Source of the DNA: an uncultured Dialister sp. | GTDB taxonomy: Bacteria; Bacillota; Negativicutes; Veillonellales; Dialisteraceae | Direction of reading: 5' to 3' | Assembly: GCA_934216155.1 (NCBI GenBank) | Contig: CAKQBK010000030.1 | Coordinates: 1-28,491, forward strand | Length of the DNA stretch: 28,491 nt | Part shown: piece after piece, positions 1 through 7,022 of the stretch | Numbering within the stretch: the stretch's first letter is position 1 | Layout of the letters: each line of letters starts with the position of its first letter | Notes under the pieces: model-generated | The model's database searches: none | What the model saw: the letters and a program-made list of their open reading frames with translations, nothing else | What the model was told of the DNA's origin: nothing | Program-made: the position numbers and the translations under genes

Positions 1-63
1 ATTCCGGCAGTGCATCACTTGTGTTTTATTTCACTAGGCTAAGGTTCTGTTGGTGGAAATAGG
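1..63. repeat. 63-bp perfect inverted repeat, left copy
   Basis: Bases 1-63 are the exact reverse complement of 3162-3224; the match stops at the next inner base on each side. Because this copy begins at base 1, the repeat may extend beyond the window. The pair brackets the hybrid histidine kinase and about 3.1 kb in total. Its inner end runs into the 9-bp-unit repeats that start near base 61. Confidence 0.9.
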
Positions 64-155
64 CACATTCGACGAACCTGAGCCACTTGAGAATCCTGAG
101 AAACCTGAGAAACTTGTTATTCGAGGCGTGAGAAAATCCCTATTTCCATGAGCAG
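61..155. repeat. 9-bp-unit repeat arm (CACATTCGACGAACC type)
   Basis: This arm starts with a CACATTCGACGAACC motif and continues as degenerate 9-mers of the form GAGAAACCT. It ends in GAGAAAATCCCTATTTCC. The same order of modules is found in direct orientation at 3069-3190, so the two regions are related by a direct as well as an inverted repeat. Confidence 0.7.
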
Positions 156-248
156 AACCTTGTTTCCAATCCCAATTAAGCGTATAATCAAGCCAAAGAA
201 TAAAAAATCTAAAAATTGTATAAATAACAGGACGGTCCATCATTCTGA

Positions 249-452
249 GGTGAGGCTGTTAAGTTAAGGAATTGAGCCAGTAATCGTGATTTCGTTATAA
301 CTTACAGGGAGACTAAAGGTTCTGAAGGTTCTAAGGGTTCTCAAGTGTGCCTATAAACACCAACGGTATCATTTCATTTGAGCAACCTGAGAAACTTGAG
401 CCACCTAAGAAACTTTTGCCGCAGTAGGCTTTATTGCATATTTCGTTTAATG
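249..452. repeat. Palindromic intergenic element with GTTAAG ends
   Basis: The left end CTGTTAAGTTAAGGAA is followed by a left arm of GGTTCT-type 9-mers ending in TCAAGTGTGCC. A short centre follows, then a right arm of GAGAAACTT-type 9-mers and a right end TTGCATATTTCGTTTAA. Other copies lie at 10157-10345, 21726-21855, 24957-25100 and 27953-28145. It occupies most of the space upstream of the histidine kinase, and I see no gene in 1-489. Confidence 0.65.
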
Positions 453-489
453 AAAAACTTATAGCCGTATTTGCTGAGAGGTGACCGAC

Positions 490-2361
490 ATGTGGCATGT
501 GGAGACTGATTATTTCGCTTTGGCTATTTTCCTGATTATGCTGATGAAGGAGTATATCCAGCGGAAGGAGAATCAAGGGTACAAGGATTTACAAAGTCAT
601 GCGTTTTTTCTGGTGCTGGTATTTAGTATCATCAACGTGGGGATCGATATTATTTCTTCTATCGCCCAGAATGAGTTCCAGGATTGGTGGTCCTATGAAA
701 TATTTATGACCATCTACGTGATGAGTATGCCTCTGTTGGCGGCGGTGTGGGTGTTTTATACGTACATTATGATTCACCATGACATGCCTTTGCCTAAGTT
801 GAAGAAACGATTAGCCTACCTGTTCGCGCCCTATGGGGGCTACATGATGCTGGCAGCCACCAATCCAGTCAGTTCTTTGTTTTTCCATTTGACACCCGAT
901 ATCCACTACTCCCGAGGCCCTATGTTCATGTCTGTGGGCGTGGGATTTATTATGCTCTATTCTTTTATAGGCATACTGCTGGTGGCCATCAACCATAAGA
1001 AAGTGGAGCCCCAGGTCAATGTACTTCTACTGCTCTCTTTTTATGTGACGTCTATTTGCTTCATTTGGATTCAGCTGGCCAATCCGGGATGGCTCATCAT
1101 CAATGCCAGCTACGCCGTGGTCTATGTGTGGTGCGATATCACCGTGGAAGAGCAGCGCCGTCTGGCTCTTTACAAGGAAATAGAGGAGAAGAATAAGGAA
1201 CTGAAAGCCACTGCCAAACGAGCGGAAGCAGCGGCCCAGGCGAAGACGGAATTTCTCTCCCGCATGAGCCATGATATCCGGACGCCTATGAATGCCATCA
1301 TTGGGCTGACTCATTTGGCGGACGATGAAACGAAACTGCCGGTCATTAAGGAATATTTGCACAAAATCGACACGTCCAGTAAATTTCTCTTGGGCCTCAT
1401 CAATGATATCCTGGATATGAGCAAAATCGAGAACGGGGATTTGACACTGAAGAAGGACCCGCTGGGATTGGAAGAGTTTAAGGAATACATCAATACCATC
1501 ATTCGCCCTTTGGTGGAAGCGAAGCACCAGACCTTTCAGCTCCATTTACCTAACCATATCGGGAAGGACATCATGGTGGATCGGCTCCGTTTCAATCAGA
1601 TTTTCTTCAATTTGCTGTCCAATGCAGTGAAATATACCCCTGAGGGTGGCGTGATCGAGTTTTATACAGAAAAACTTCCGATGAAGGAAGGAAAACAGGG
1701 TCTTCGCTTCGTGGTCCGGGATAACGGTATAGGTATGAGCGAAGAGTTTCAAAAGCACATGTATACCCCTTTTTCACAGGAGCGGTCTGCTCTTTCTGAT
1801 TCGTCAAACGGAACCGGGTTGGGCCTGTCTATCGTGAAAAGTCTGGTCGATGCCATGGGCGGCACCATTTCAGTGAAAAGTGAGCTCCGCAAGGGAACGG
1901 AATTTACCGTGGACCTTTACGTGGAAATGGTGGAAGCTAAGTCCACAGAGGAAGCACAGCAGGTTTCTCTGGAACGATTGAAAGGAAAACAGATTCTCCT
2001 GGTAGAGGATAATGAAATCAATATCTATGTGGCCCAGCTGATTCTAGAAAAAGTGGGCCTGGTGGTGACGGTGGCGAAAAATGGCAAAGAAGCGGTGGAC
2101 ACCTTCGCACAATCGGCGGTGCACCATTTCGACGCCATTCTGATGGACGTCCGCATGCCCGTCATGGATGGATTGGAAGCCACAAGGCAGATTCGCCAGC
2201 TTTCCAGACTGGACGCTGCCAGCATCCCTATCATCGCCATGACCGCCGATGCTTTTGCGGAAGAGCAAAAGAAAACCATCGAGGCAGGCATGAATTACCA
2301 CCTGTCAAAACCCATCGACCCGCCGCTGCTGTATAAGATATTGTGTGAGTATGTGGGATAG
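490..2361 (+). CDS. Orphan membrane-bound hybrid sensor histidine kinase
   Basis: A 623-residue hybrid sensor kinase. The first ~220 residues hold about seven hydrophobic segments (near 8-20, 38-58, 69-97, 108-125, 146-168, 177-198, 204-218), so the signal is probably sensed in or near the membrane. A short coiled coil leads to the HisKA domain, with phospho-acceptor His261 in SHDIRTPMNAIIG. The HATPase_c domain shows the N box (Asn378), DNGIGM (Asp411) and GTGLGLSIV. A C-terminal receiver domain carries Asp553 in LMDVRMP and Lys607 in LSKP. There is no HPt domain and no separate response regulator nearby, so the output is unknown. Start choice: ATG 490 has GAGAGGTG six bases upstream, whereas in-frame GTG 481 lies inside that ribosome binding site. 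The gene stands alone between large repeat-filled spacers bounded by a 63-bp inverted repeat. The family assignment is certain; the stimulus is not known. Confidence 0.93.
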   Translation: MWHVETDYFALAIFLIMLMKEYIQRKENQGYKDLQSHAFFLVLVFSIINVGIDIISSIAQNEFQDWWSYEIFMTIYVMSMPLLAAVWVFYTYIMIHHDMPLPKLKKRLAYLFAPYGGYMMLAATNPVSSLFFHLTPDIHYSRGPMFMSVGVGFIMLYSFIGILLVAINHKKVEPQVNVLLLLSFYVTSICFIWIQLANPGWLIINASYAVVYVWCDITVEEQRRLALYKEIEEKNKELKATAKRAEAAAQAKTEFLSRMSHDIRTPMNAIIGLTHLADDETKLPVIKEYLHKIDTSSKFLLGLINDILDMSKIENGDLTLKKDPLGLEEFKEYINTIIRPLVEAKHQTFQLHLPNHIGKDIMVDRLRFNQIFFNLLSNAVKYTPEGGVIEFYTEKLPMKEGKQGLRFVVRDNGIGMSEEFQKHMYTPFSQERSALSDSSNGTGLGLSIVKSLVDAMGGTISVKSELRKGTEFTVDLYVEMVEAKSTEEAQQVSLERLKGKQILLVEDNEINIYVAQLILEKVGLVVTVAKNGKEAVDTFAQSAVHHFDAILMDVRMPVMDGLEATRQIRQLSRLDAASIPIIAMTADAFAEEQKKTIEAGMNYHLSKPIDPPLLYKILCEYVG

Positions 2362-2409
2362 AGCCTATGACGGTGCCGCAAAATATGGTGGCTTTTGTGG
2401 TAAGGCGGA

Positions 2410-2545
2410 GAAGGGTTATTATTCTGCTGATTTCTTCGGCGAAACATTGTTTGTTATTGCCAGCGACAAGGTTAAAAAGGTTATAAAAGGTTATGCGTTT
2501 TCGCTAGTTTCATAGCTTTTTATAATCTTTTTTTGTGGTGCCTTT
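2410..2545. repeat. GGTTATTATTCT / GTTATAAAAGGTTAT hairpin element, degenerate copy
   Basis: GGGTTATTATTCTGCTG is followed about 60 bases later by AAGGTTATAAAAGGTTATG and a degenerate right arm (CATAGCTTTTTATAATC) running into a T tract. This is a decayed member of the family best seen at 24611-24742. It lies just after the kinase stop codon and could end its transcript. Confidence 0.55.
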
Positions 2546-2610
2546 TTATTTGTTAGAAGCTCTATGGAAATATGATTTTATATTGATAGGCACTAAGCGG
2601 TTCAGCGTAA

Positions 2611-3061
2611 CGTCATTTCAACCGACGGGATTGGTGCTTGGTGACACTGCAATGTAGATCGATACTATGTGAAATAGAATATGAATTCACGTAAGTAAAA
2701 TGCATGGATTTATGCGTGATTTCGCAAATTCCCTTGCATTAAGCCATAAGAAAGAATGTGGAATAAAAGGTAAGCTGCGTCCCCCTTGGAGAAGGGGGAA
2801 TCAAAGGGGGATAGACGCTCCTAGCGGTATGAAACATTCTGCTTGACAATCCAACAAAGAATTATAATCCGCCCGTGTTGGTTGTGTCCCTTCGGGCCAC
2901 TCTATCCCCGGCTTCGCCGCCCCTTCTCCAAGGGGCCACATGCTAGTGGTACTACCATTTTTATTCATTACAAACGAAAACCTTTGCATAATTTCAGAAA
3001 ACGAATTAACGAGCAGTCACTATATAGTCATCAAGCATCAATCCTTTCGGTCGAAATGACG
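2611..3061. repeat. CGTCATTTCGACCGA-ended palindrome, interrupted copy
   Basis: The left terminus CGTCATTTCAACCGACGGG (2611 on) and right terminus CCTTTCGGTCGAAATGACG (ending 3061) match the ends of the intact ~240-bp palindromes at 8513-8755 and 18281-18523. Here the centre is much longer, because another GC-rich palindrome (2779-2940) sits between the arms. No gene is convincing in 2362-3414; a short open frame at 2843-3199 runs through repeats only. Confidence 0.6.
2779..2940. repeat. GC-rich palindrome nested in the interrupted repeat
   Basis: The arm with CCCCCTTGGAGAAGGGGG at 2781 is mirrored by CCCCTTCTCCAAGGGG near 2920-2936, with secondary arms (CTAGCGG / CTAGTGG) and an internal GGCTTCGCCG hairpin. 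Similar CCCCTT...AAGGGG intergenic repeats are common in Firmicutes, so this is probably a widely distributed family. Confidence 0.6.
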
Positions 3062-3068
3062 GGTAGGC

Positions 3069-3190
3069 ATAGAGGCACATTCGACGAACCCTCAGAACCC
3101 TCAGAACCCTCAGAACCCTTAGAATCTTACGACAGTGGACTCATTGAGATGAGAGAAAATCCCTATTTCCACCAACAGAACCTTAGCCTA
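3069..3190. repeat. 9-bp-unit repeat arm (CACATTCGACGAACC type)
   Basis: AGGCACATTCGACGAACC is followed by several CTCAGAACC units, then a GAGAAAATCCCTATTTCC tail. It is the direct-repeat partner of 61-155. It directly follows the right end of a CGTCATTTCGACC palindrome, as the large array at 8777 also does. Confidence 0.7.
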
Positions 3191-3224
3191 GTGAAATAAA
3201 ACACAAGTGATGCACTGCCGGAAT
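3162..3224. repeat. 63-bp perfect inverted repeat, right copy
   Basis: Exact reverse complement of bases 1-63. It lies about 190 bases upstream of the deacetylase gene and closes the segment that carries the histidine kinase. Confidence 0.9.
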
Positions 3225-3414
3225 CGCAATCCCAGAACCTTCTGCCACAGAAATCATTGAGCCAAAAGAAATCTGTTCTTCCTTTTACATCTATTTCGTA
3301 GTAAAATATAAACCGTATATTGTCTAAAAATAGGCAACATAGAAATCAGTAATGGATATCGAAATGGGAAAAGCCCATCAGTGAATGACATTGCACAAAA
3401 GGGAGTATTTAGAA

Positions 3415-4314
3415 TTGAAATTACATACGACGAAATGGAAAAAGTCCATGGCATTGGCCGCCGCAGCATTGCTGTCCGTGTCTTGTCTGACTTTGGCTGG
3501 ATGTGGAAATGACAGTCCATCACAGCAGACCGGCGATGCGGTGAAGGCTGCTTCTACCGCGCAGGCGGATCCGAATCTGAAACCTGGGGTCGCTGTGGTA
3601 CATCGTGCAGAAGATGTGAAGTACAGCGTACCGGAAGGGGTATCGGTCCTGATGTATCACATGATTGGTGATTTGAAGGACAATGCAGCAGTCATGACCG
3701 AAGCCAATCTGCGTTTGCAGATGAATTATCTTCGTGACCATGGATACCATCCGATTACCATGCAGGAACTGTATGATTACGTAGCCAAAGGGGCTCCGCT
3801 TCCGGAAAAGCCGGTGTGCATTACCTTTGATGATGGCTATGCAGACAGCTACAGCGTGGTATATCCGCTGATGAAGGAATATGGATTCCCATGGACCCTG
3901 TTTGTCATCACCGATGATGTGGGCAAACCATACAACCGCATGACTTGGGACCAGTTGAAAGAAATGGCTGATAGTCACACCGTGACCATTTCCAATCACA
4001 CTTTGTCCCATCCGAAGTTACATAATTTAGCCACCAAGCAGGAAAAAATTAATGAAATCAAAGGCGCCAATGATGCTTTGAAACAGCACTTGGGCATTGA
4101 TAATGTCTGGCTGGCCTATCCCTATGGCGATTATGACGATGAAGTCATCGCTGTCTGCAAGGAACTGGGGATTAAAATGGCCGTCACCACCGACGCCGGC
4201 CGTGTTCATGTAGGCAGCTATCCTTACGATCTGAAGCGTGTGTACATTGGAAATGATATTTCCCTGGCCCGCTACGGCGAACGACTGACAAAAGATAACT
4301 ACGCACCAGTGTAA
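3415..4314 (+). CDS. Polysaccharide deacetylase (NodB-type) lipoprotein
   Basis: A secreted, lipid-anchored carbohydrate esterase family 4 protein of 299 residues. After a basic N-terminus and hydrophobic stretch, the lipobox LAGC places the lipidated cysteine at residue 30. A Ser/Thr/Ala/Gln-rich linker follows. The NodB domain runs from about residue 80: VLMYHMIG; ITFDDGYAD with the catalytic/metal aspartates 139-140; the metal-binding His195-x3-His199; and LAYPYGDYD. The family removes N- or O-acetyl groups from surface polysaccharide or peptidoglycan; the substrate here is unknown. Start choice: TTG 3415 has GGGAG nine bases upstream and gives a normal lipoprotein signal; in-frame ATG 3385 lacks a ribosome binding site and would add ten residues before the signal. 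It precedes two other envelope-type genes in the same direction, but a 262-base repeat-filled gap separates it from them. Confidence 0.88.
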   Translation: MKLHTTKWKKSMALAAAALLSVSCLTLAGCGNDSPSQQTGDAVKAASTAQADPNLKPGVAVVHRAEDVKYSVPEGVSVLMYHMIGDLKDNAAVMTEANLRLQMNYLRDHGYHPITMQELYDYVAKGAPLPEKPVCITFDDGYADSYSVVYPLMKEYGFPWTLFVITDDVGKPYNRMTWDQLKEMADSHTVTISNHTLSHPKLHNLATKQEKINEIKGANDALKQHLGIDNVWLAYPYGDYDDEVIAVCKELGIKMAVTTDAGRVHVGSYPYDLKRVYIGNDISLARYGERLTKDNYAPV

Positions 4315-4318
4315 ATGC

Positions 4319-4382
4319 AATGAGGAATTAGGAATGAGGAATTAGGAATGGTGGAAGGGGCGCACAACTTAAGAAGCGCCCC
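4319..4382 (+). repeat. GAGGAATTAGG arm plus covarying hairpin (copy 1)
   Basis: A low-complexity arm of GAGGAATTAGGAAT units and the motif GGTGGAAG lead into a hairpin: stem GGGGCGC (4357-4363), loop ACAACTTAAGAA, stem GCGCCCC (4376-4382). Related hairpins with different stems but a similar loop recur at eight other places in the window. Confidence 0.75.
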
Positions 4383-4413
4383 AATACCCTTTTTGATTAT
4401 TCTTTAGTGCCTT

Positions 4414-4452
4414 GGCTCCCCTGTCGGGGGAGCTGCCGAAGGCTGAGGGGGC
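4414..4452. repeat. GGCTCCCC...GGGGAGC palindromic repeat
   Basis: GGCTCCCCTGTCGGGGGAGC followed by TGCCGAAGGCTGAGGGGGC is a GC-rich intergenic palindrome of a type common in Firmicutes. It sits between the left arm (4319) and a mirrored CTAATCCCTAATCCCTA arm (about 4512-4555) just upstream of the next gene. Confidence 0.6.
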
Positions 4453-4511
4453 TGCACTAGCGGTATAAAACGCCAACGGTACGACAATTGGACTCGGTAC
4501 TATTTCCCCCT

Positions 4512-4556
4512 TATCTCTAGCTACTAATCCCTAATCCCTAGATACTAGCTACTAAT
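4512..4556. repeat. CTAATCCCTA low-complexity arm next to a ribosome binding site
   Basis: CTAGCTACTAATCCCTAATC units run to within about 20 bases of ATG 4577. They are the reverse complement of the GGATTAGGGATTAG units found downstream of pyrE and rnc, and act as the right-hand half of the same repeat family. Confidence 0.65.
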
Positions 4557-4576
4557 TTTATTTCATAGGAGTACGA

Positions 4577-5524
4577 ATGAAACGAATTTTCAACAACCTG
4601 GTGGTTAAATTTGTTCTCATCACCTTGGTTTTCTTCCTCATCACGTCGCCGATTGTGGTGCTGTTCGGGCCTTTCGGTAATTTGAAGAGAGCCGTGGTGG
4701 GGGCCATTATGCGCTCCCGTCATCCCCAGTACATCACCTGGCTGTACAATCAGGATGAATTGAATCAGATTTTAGGGGTTGTGACCACCACAGATAAGCA
4801 GAAAGTATTTTCTTTCAAACCCCGCACAGATTCCACGCTGAATCTGAAGAAAATCGAGACGTCCCGTTTCGTCGGGTATCTGTTGGAAATACCAAACCCG
4901 AAGCGGGTGCAAGTGGCCACCGCAGCAGATATCAACGAAAAAGGGGACACCACGTCTCATATTGCCCAGACCAATAACGCCGTGGCAGCTATCAATGGGG
5001 GCGGTTTCTATGACCCAAATGGCACCGGTATCGGCCGCCTTCCTTATGGATTTATTCTCCATGAAGGAAAATATCTCTTGGGCCAGCAAGTAGACGACCA
5101 GGAAAAAGTCGATTTCGTAGGTATGACCAAGAGCGGCAACCTTATTGCTGGACATTATAATAAGAAAGAACTGCGCGATCTGGGGGCTATCGAAGGGTTG
5201 ACTTTCGGGCCGCCACTGATCATCAATGGCGAAAAAGTCATCAAGAGCGGTGATGGTGGATGGGGGATTTCTCCTCGTTCTGCCATTGGACAGAAGAAAG
5301 ATGGCACCATTCTCTTCTTGGTTATAGACGGACGTCAGCCAGGATACAGTATCGGCGCGACCTTGGTGGATTCCCAGAATATTCTCTATGAAAACGGTGC
5401 ATACATCGCAGCCAACCTGGATGGCGGTTCTTCGACCACCTTGTACTACAATGGCAAGGTGGTAAACAAACCGGCAGACCTTCTGGGCGAGCGTATGATT
5501 CCGACTGCATTTATCGTGAAATAA
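4577..5524 (+). CDS. Phosphodiester glycosidase-family protein (NAGPA/DUF2233), membrane-anchored
   Basis: A 315-residue protein of the family related to the phosphodiester glycosidase domain of N-acetylglucosamine-1-phosphodiester alpha-N-acetylglucosaminidase. It is often annotated as an exopolysaccharide biosynthesis protein in bacteria. A hydrophobic segment at residues 11-32 anchors it with the main domain outside the membrane. Typical family features are AAINGGGFYDPNG, the FGPPLIINGE block, SPRSAIGQ, FLVIDGRQPGYS and the C-terminal AANLDGGSSTTLYYNGKVV motif. It probably acts on sugar-phosphate or phosphodiester-linked glycans of the envelope. AGGAG precedes ATG 4577 by seven bases. The next gene starts ten bases after the stop, so the two form an operon. 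The enzyme family call is firm; substrate and pathway are inferred. Confidence 0.88.
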   Translation: MKRIFNNLVVKFVLITLVFFLITSPIVVLFGPFGNLKRAVVGAIMRSRHPQYITWLYNQDELNQILGVVTTTDKQKVFSFKPRTDSTLNLKKIETSRFVGYLLEIPNPKRVQVATAADINEKGDTTSHIAQTNNAVAAINGGGFYDPNGTGIGRLPYGFILHEGKYLLGQQVDDQEKVDFVGMTKSGNLIAGHYNKKELRDLGAIEGLTFGPPLIINGEKVIKSGDGGWGISPRSAIGQKKDGTILFLVIDGRQPGYSIGATLVDSQNILYENGAYIAANLDGGSSTTLYYNGKVVNKPADLLGERMIPTAFIVK

Positions 5525-5534
5525 GGAGGACAAA

Positions 5535-6467
5535 GTGAAAAATAAATTTGCCAAATTCATGGTTTGCTTTGTCCTTGGCTTCGGCATCCAGGCCGGTGCC
5601 TACATTTACATGGACCAAGTCCTCTTTGCTCCTCTTTCCAGCAGTGACTATGATATGTCCGATGTGAAGGACAAAATGGCGGAACAGGCGGAAAAAGAAG
5701 GAAAGAAACTGTATGCCAAAGTGCAGGTCAAAGGGAAGGCCTACTATTCCTTTGATTACAAATACATGGCCGATGTGACCCAGGATTCTGTCTGGATTTA
5801 CAAAGCGGAAGATTTGAGCAACCCACAGAAAGTGGACCTGAAGAACCAGGGCGTTTCCTTCTTCGAATGGATGCCCGATAGAAACTTGGCCCTCATTGCC
5901 ATGTATCCGATCCATTGGAAAGGTGGCCGCTGGGATGTTACCTTGGCGCGCTACAATCCAGAAGGGACTACCCATGAATCCGACGCGCCCATTCGTGACC
6001 TTCCACGAAATGCGAAAATCGTGGACGTGGCTTACTCCACTGCCACCAATGCGGTGTATATGAAAATGGAAGTGGGCAAAGGGCTCTATCGCATTTATAG
6101 AACCGATGCGAACTACGATACCCGCCGCATTTACGTCCAGAGTTCCCACATCGGAAAATTGGCTGTATTCTACGACGAAGATCGCCTCTTCTACGATGAT
6201 AGCCAGAAGGGCATCCTGTACACCTTCAATGGAGACGACAGCTCCTGGAGAATCATTTCTCCACCAGGCGCCTTCCGCTTGGTTGGCGTAGGGGACGACA
6301 AGACCATTTACGCCGCTAAAATCAATACCAAAGGCGAAGTCATTGCCTACTACACAGGCAAACTGGGCGTAGGCTTCAAAGAAGTGAAAGCCCTGGAAGC
6401 TCCCGTGGAATTCAACTCCGTCACGGTTCATATGATCCAAGAAGCAGCGGCTCACGCAGGGAAATAG
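5535..6467 (+). CDS. Membrane-anchored extracytoplasmic protein of unknown function
   Basis: A 310-residue protein I do not recognise. It has one N-terminal hydrophobic anchor (about residues 6-26), then a charged helical linker (residues 36-58, rich in Lys and Glu). A C-terminal region of some 240 residues has repeated short beta-type segments with aromatic and Asp/Gly turns, such as SVWIYKAEDLSN, GVSFFEWMPDRN, KGLYRIYRTD, RLFYDDSQKGILYTFNGDD and GDDKTIYAAKINTKGEVIAYY. This pattern suggests a beta-propeller-like fold, which is inference. The start is GTG 5535, with AAGGAGG nine bases upstream, only ten bases after the phosphodiester glycosidase stop codon. A strong terminator follows at 6478. 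The tight pairing suggests that it assists or senses the activity of its neighbour at the cell surface. Confidence 0.8.
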   Translation: MKNKFAKFMVCFVLGFGIQAGAYIYMDQVLFAPLSSSDYDMSDVKDKMAEQAEKEGKKLYAKVQVKGKAYYSFDYKYMADVTQDSVWIYKAEDLSNPQKVDLKNQGVSFFEWMPDRNLALIAMYPIHWKGGRWDVTLARYNPEGTTHESDAPIRDLPRNAKIVDVAYSTATNAVYMKMEVGKGLYRIYRTDANYDTRRIYVQSSHIGKLAVFYDEDRLFYDDSQKGILYTFNGDDSSWRIISPPGAFRLVGVGDDKTIYAAKINTKGEVIAYYTGKLGVGFKEVKALEAPVEFNSVTVHMIQEAAAHAGK

Positions 6468-6477
6468 TGCGAAATAT

Positions 6478-6514
6478 AGAGATGAGATACGTAGGGTGTC
6501 TCATCTCTTTTTTT
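6478..6514 (+). terminator. Rho-independent terminator after the 4577-6467 operon
   Basis: AGAGATGAGATAC and GTGTCTCATCTCT form a 13-bp stem (with wobble) around a five-base loop, followed by a run of T. It starts 11 bases after the stop codon. Confidence 0.92.
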
Positions 6515-6578
6515 AGTGAGGAGTTAGGAGTGAGGAATGAGGAGTGGCGGAAGGGGCGCACAATTCGTAAAACGCCCC
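6515..6578 (+). repeat. GAGGAGTTAGG arm plus covarying hairpin (copy 2)
   Basis: GAGGAGTTAGGAGTGAGG-type units and GGCGGAAG lead into stem GGGGCG (6553-6558) and CGCCCC (6573-6578). A C-A mismatch closes the loop ACAATTCGTAAA. It directly follows the terminator at 6478 and runs on into the GGTTATTATTCT element. Confidence 0.75.
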
Positions 6579-6594
6579 AATACTCCCCTTTTAT

Positions 6595-6725
6595 AAAGGT
6601 TATTATTCTACTGACTTCTATATCAAACAGAATCACATATACCGCTGCTATCGAGGTTAAACAGGTTATAAAAGGTTATGCACGTACCGTAATCTCATAA
6701 CCTTTTGTAACCCTTTATAAGCTTG
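6595..6725. repeat. GGTTATTATTCT / GTTATAAAAGGTTAT hairpin element
   Basis: AAGGTTATTATTCTACTG is followed by a hairpin whose left arm AGGTTATAAAAGGTTATG (6663 on) pairs with CATAACCTTTTGTAACC. In this copy the hairpin lies downstream of the covarying hairpin in the same order of modules as at 22123-22345. Confidence 0.75.
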
Positions 6726-6820
6726 TGACAGGCGATAGTATTACTTTGTTAGAATATGAAAAATGGTGAATAATAACCTTTCTTTATCTGTGCTGCCACC
6801 ACTACTCCTCACTCGTCACT

Positions 6821-6839
6821 GAAAAATCTATGATTTTTC
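6821..6839. other. GAAAAATC/GATTTTTC perfect hairpin
   Basis: An eight-base perfect stem around a TAT loop, preceded by CTCCTCACTCGTCACT, which is a reversed low-complexity arm. Its role is unknown. It lies about 30 bases upstream of the likely pyrF promoter. Confidence 0.5.
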
Positions 6840-6868
6840 AAAAAGTCCGTGCCAGAATGAGTATGAAA

Positions 6869-6877
6869 TGATATAAT
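6869..6877 (+). promoter_or_regulatory. Candidate extended -10 promoter for pyrFE
   Basis: TGATATAAT is a perfect -10 hexamer with the TGn extension; no good -35 is visible. It lies about 145 bases upstream of pyrF and upstream of a small GATAT...ATATC hairpin and the 23-bp hairpin at 6932-6993, both of which would be in the mRNA leader. Confidence 0.45.
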
Positions 6878-6921
6878 AGACCAGATATGGATATATCTGT
6901 CCGATAGGAACGAAAAGTTAT

Positions 6922-6996
6922 ATGGTGACTCGTGACTGGTGGACTGGTGACTGGGTTTTATTTCTAGTCACCAGTCACCAGTCCACCAGTCACCAT
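6922..6996 (+). repeat. GTGACTG-unit long hairpin in the pyrF leader
   Basis: Bases 6932-6954 and 6971-6993 are perfectly complementary over 23 bp, with a 16-base loop. The arms consist of GGTGACTG and GGTGGACTG units. The hairpin ends about 20 bases before the pyrF ribosome binding site, so in RNA it would sit at the edge of the initiation region. Confidence 0.85.
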
Positions 6997-7022
6997 TGTA
7001 GAAAAGAAAAAGGAGTGCGGAA

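Noticed and set aside
2843..3199. 118-codon open frame between the kinase and the deacetylase
   Set aside because: It runs through three different repeat families and has no start signal.
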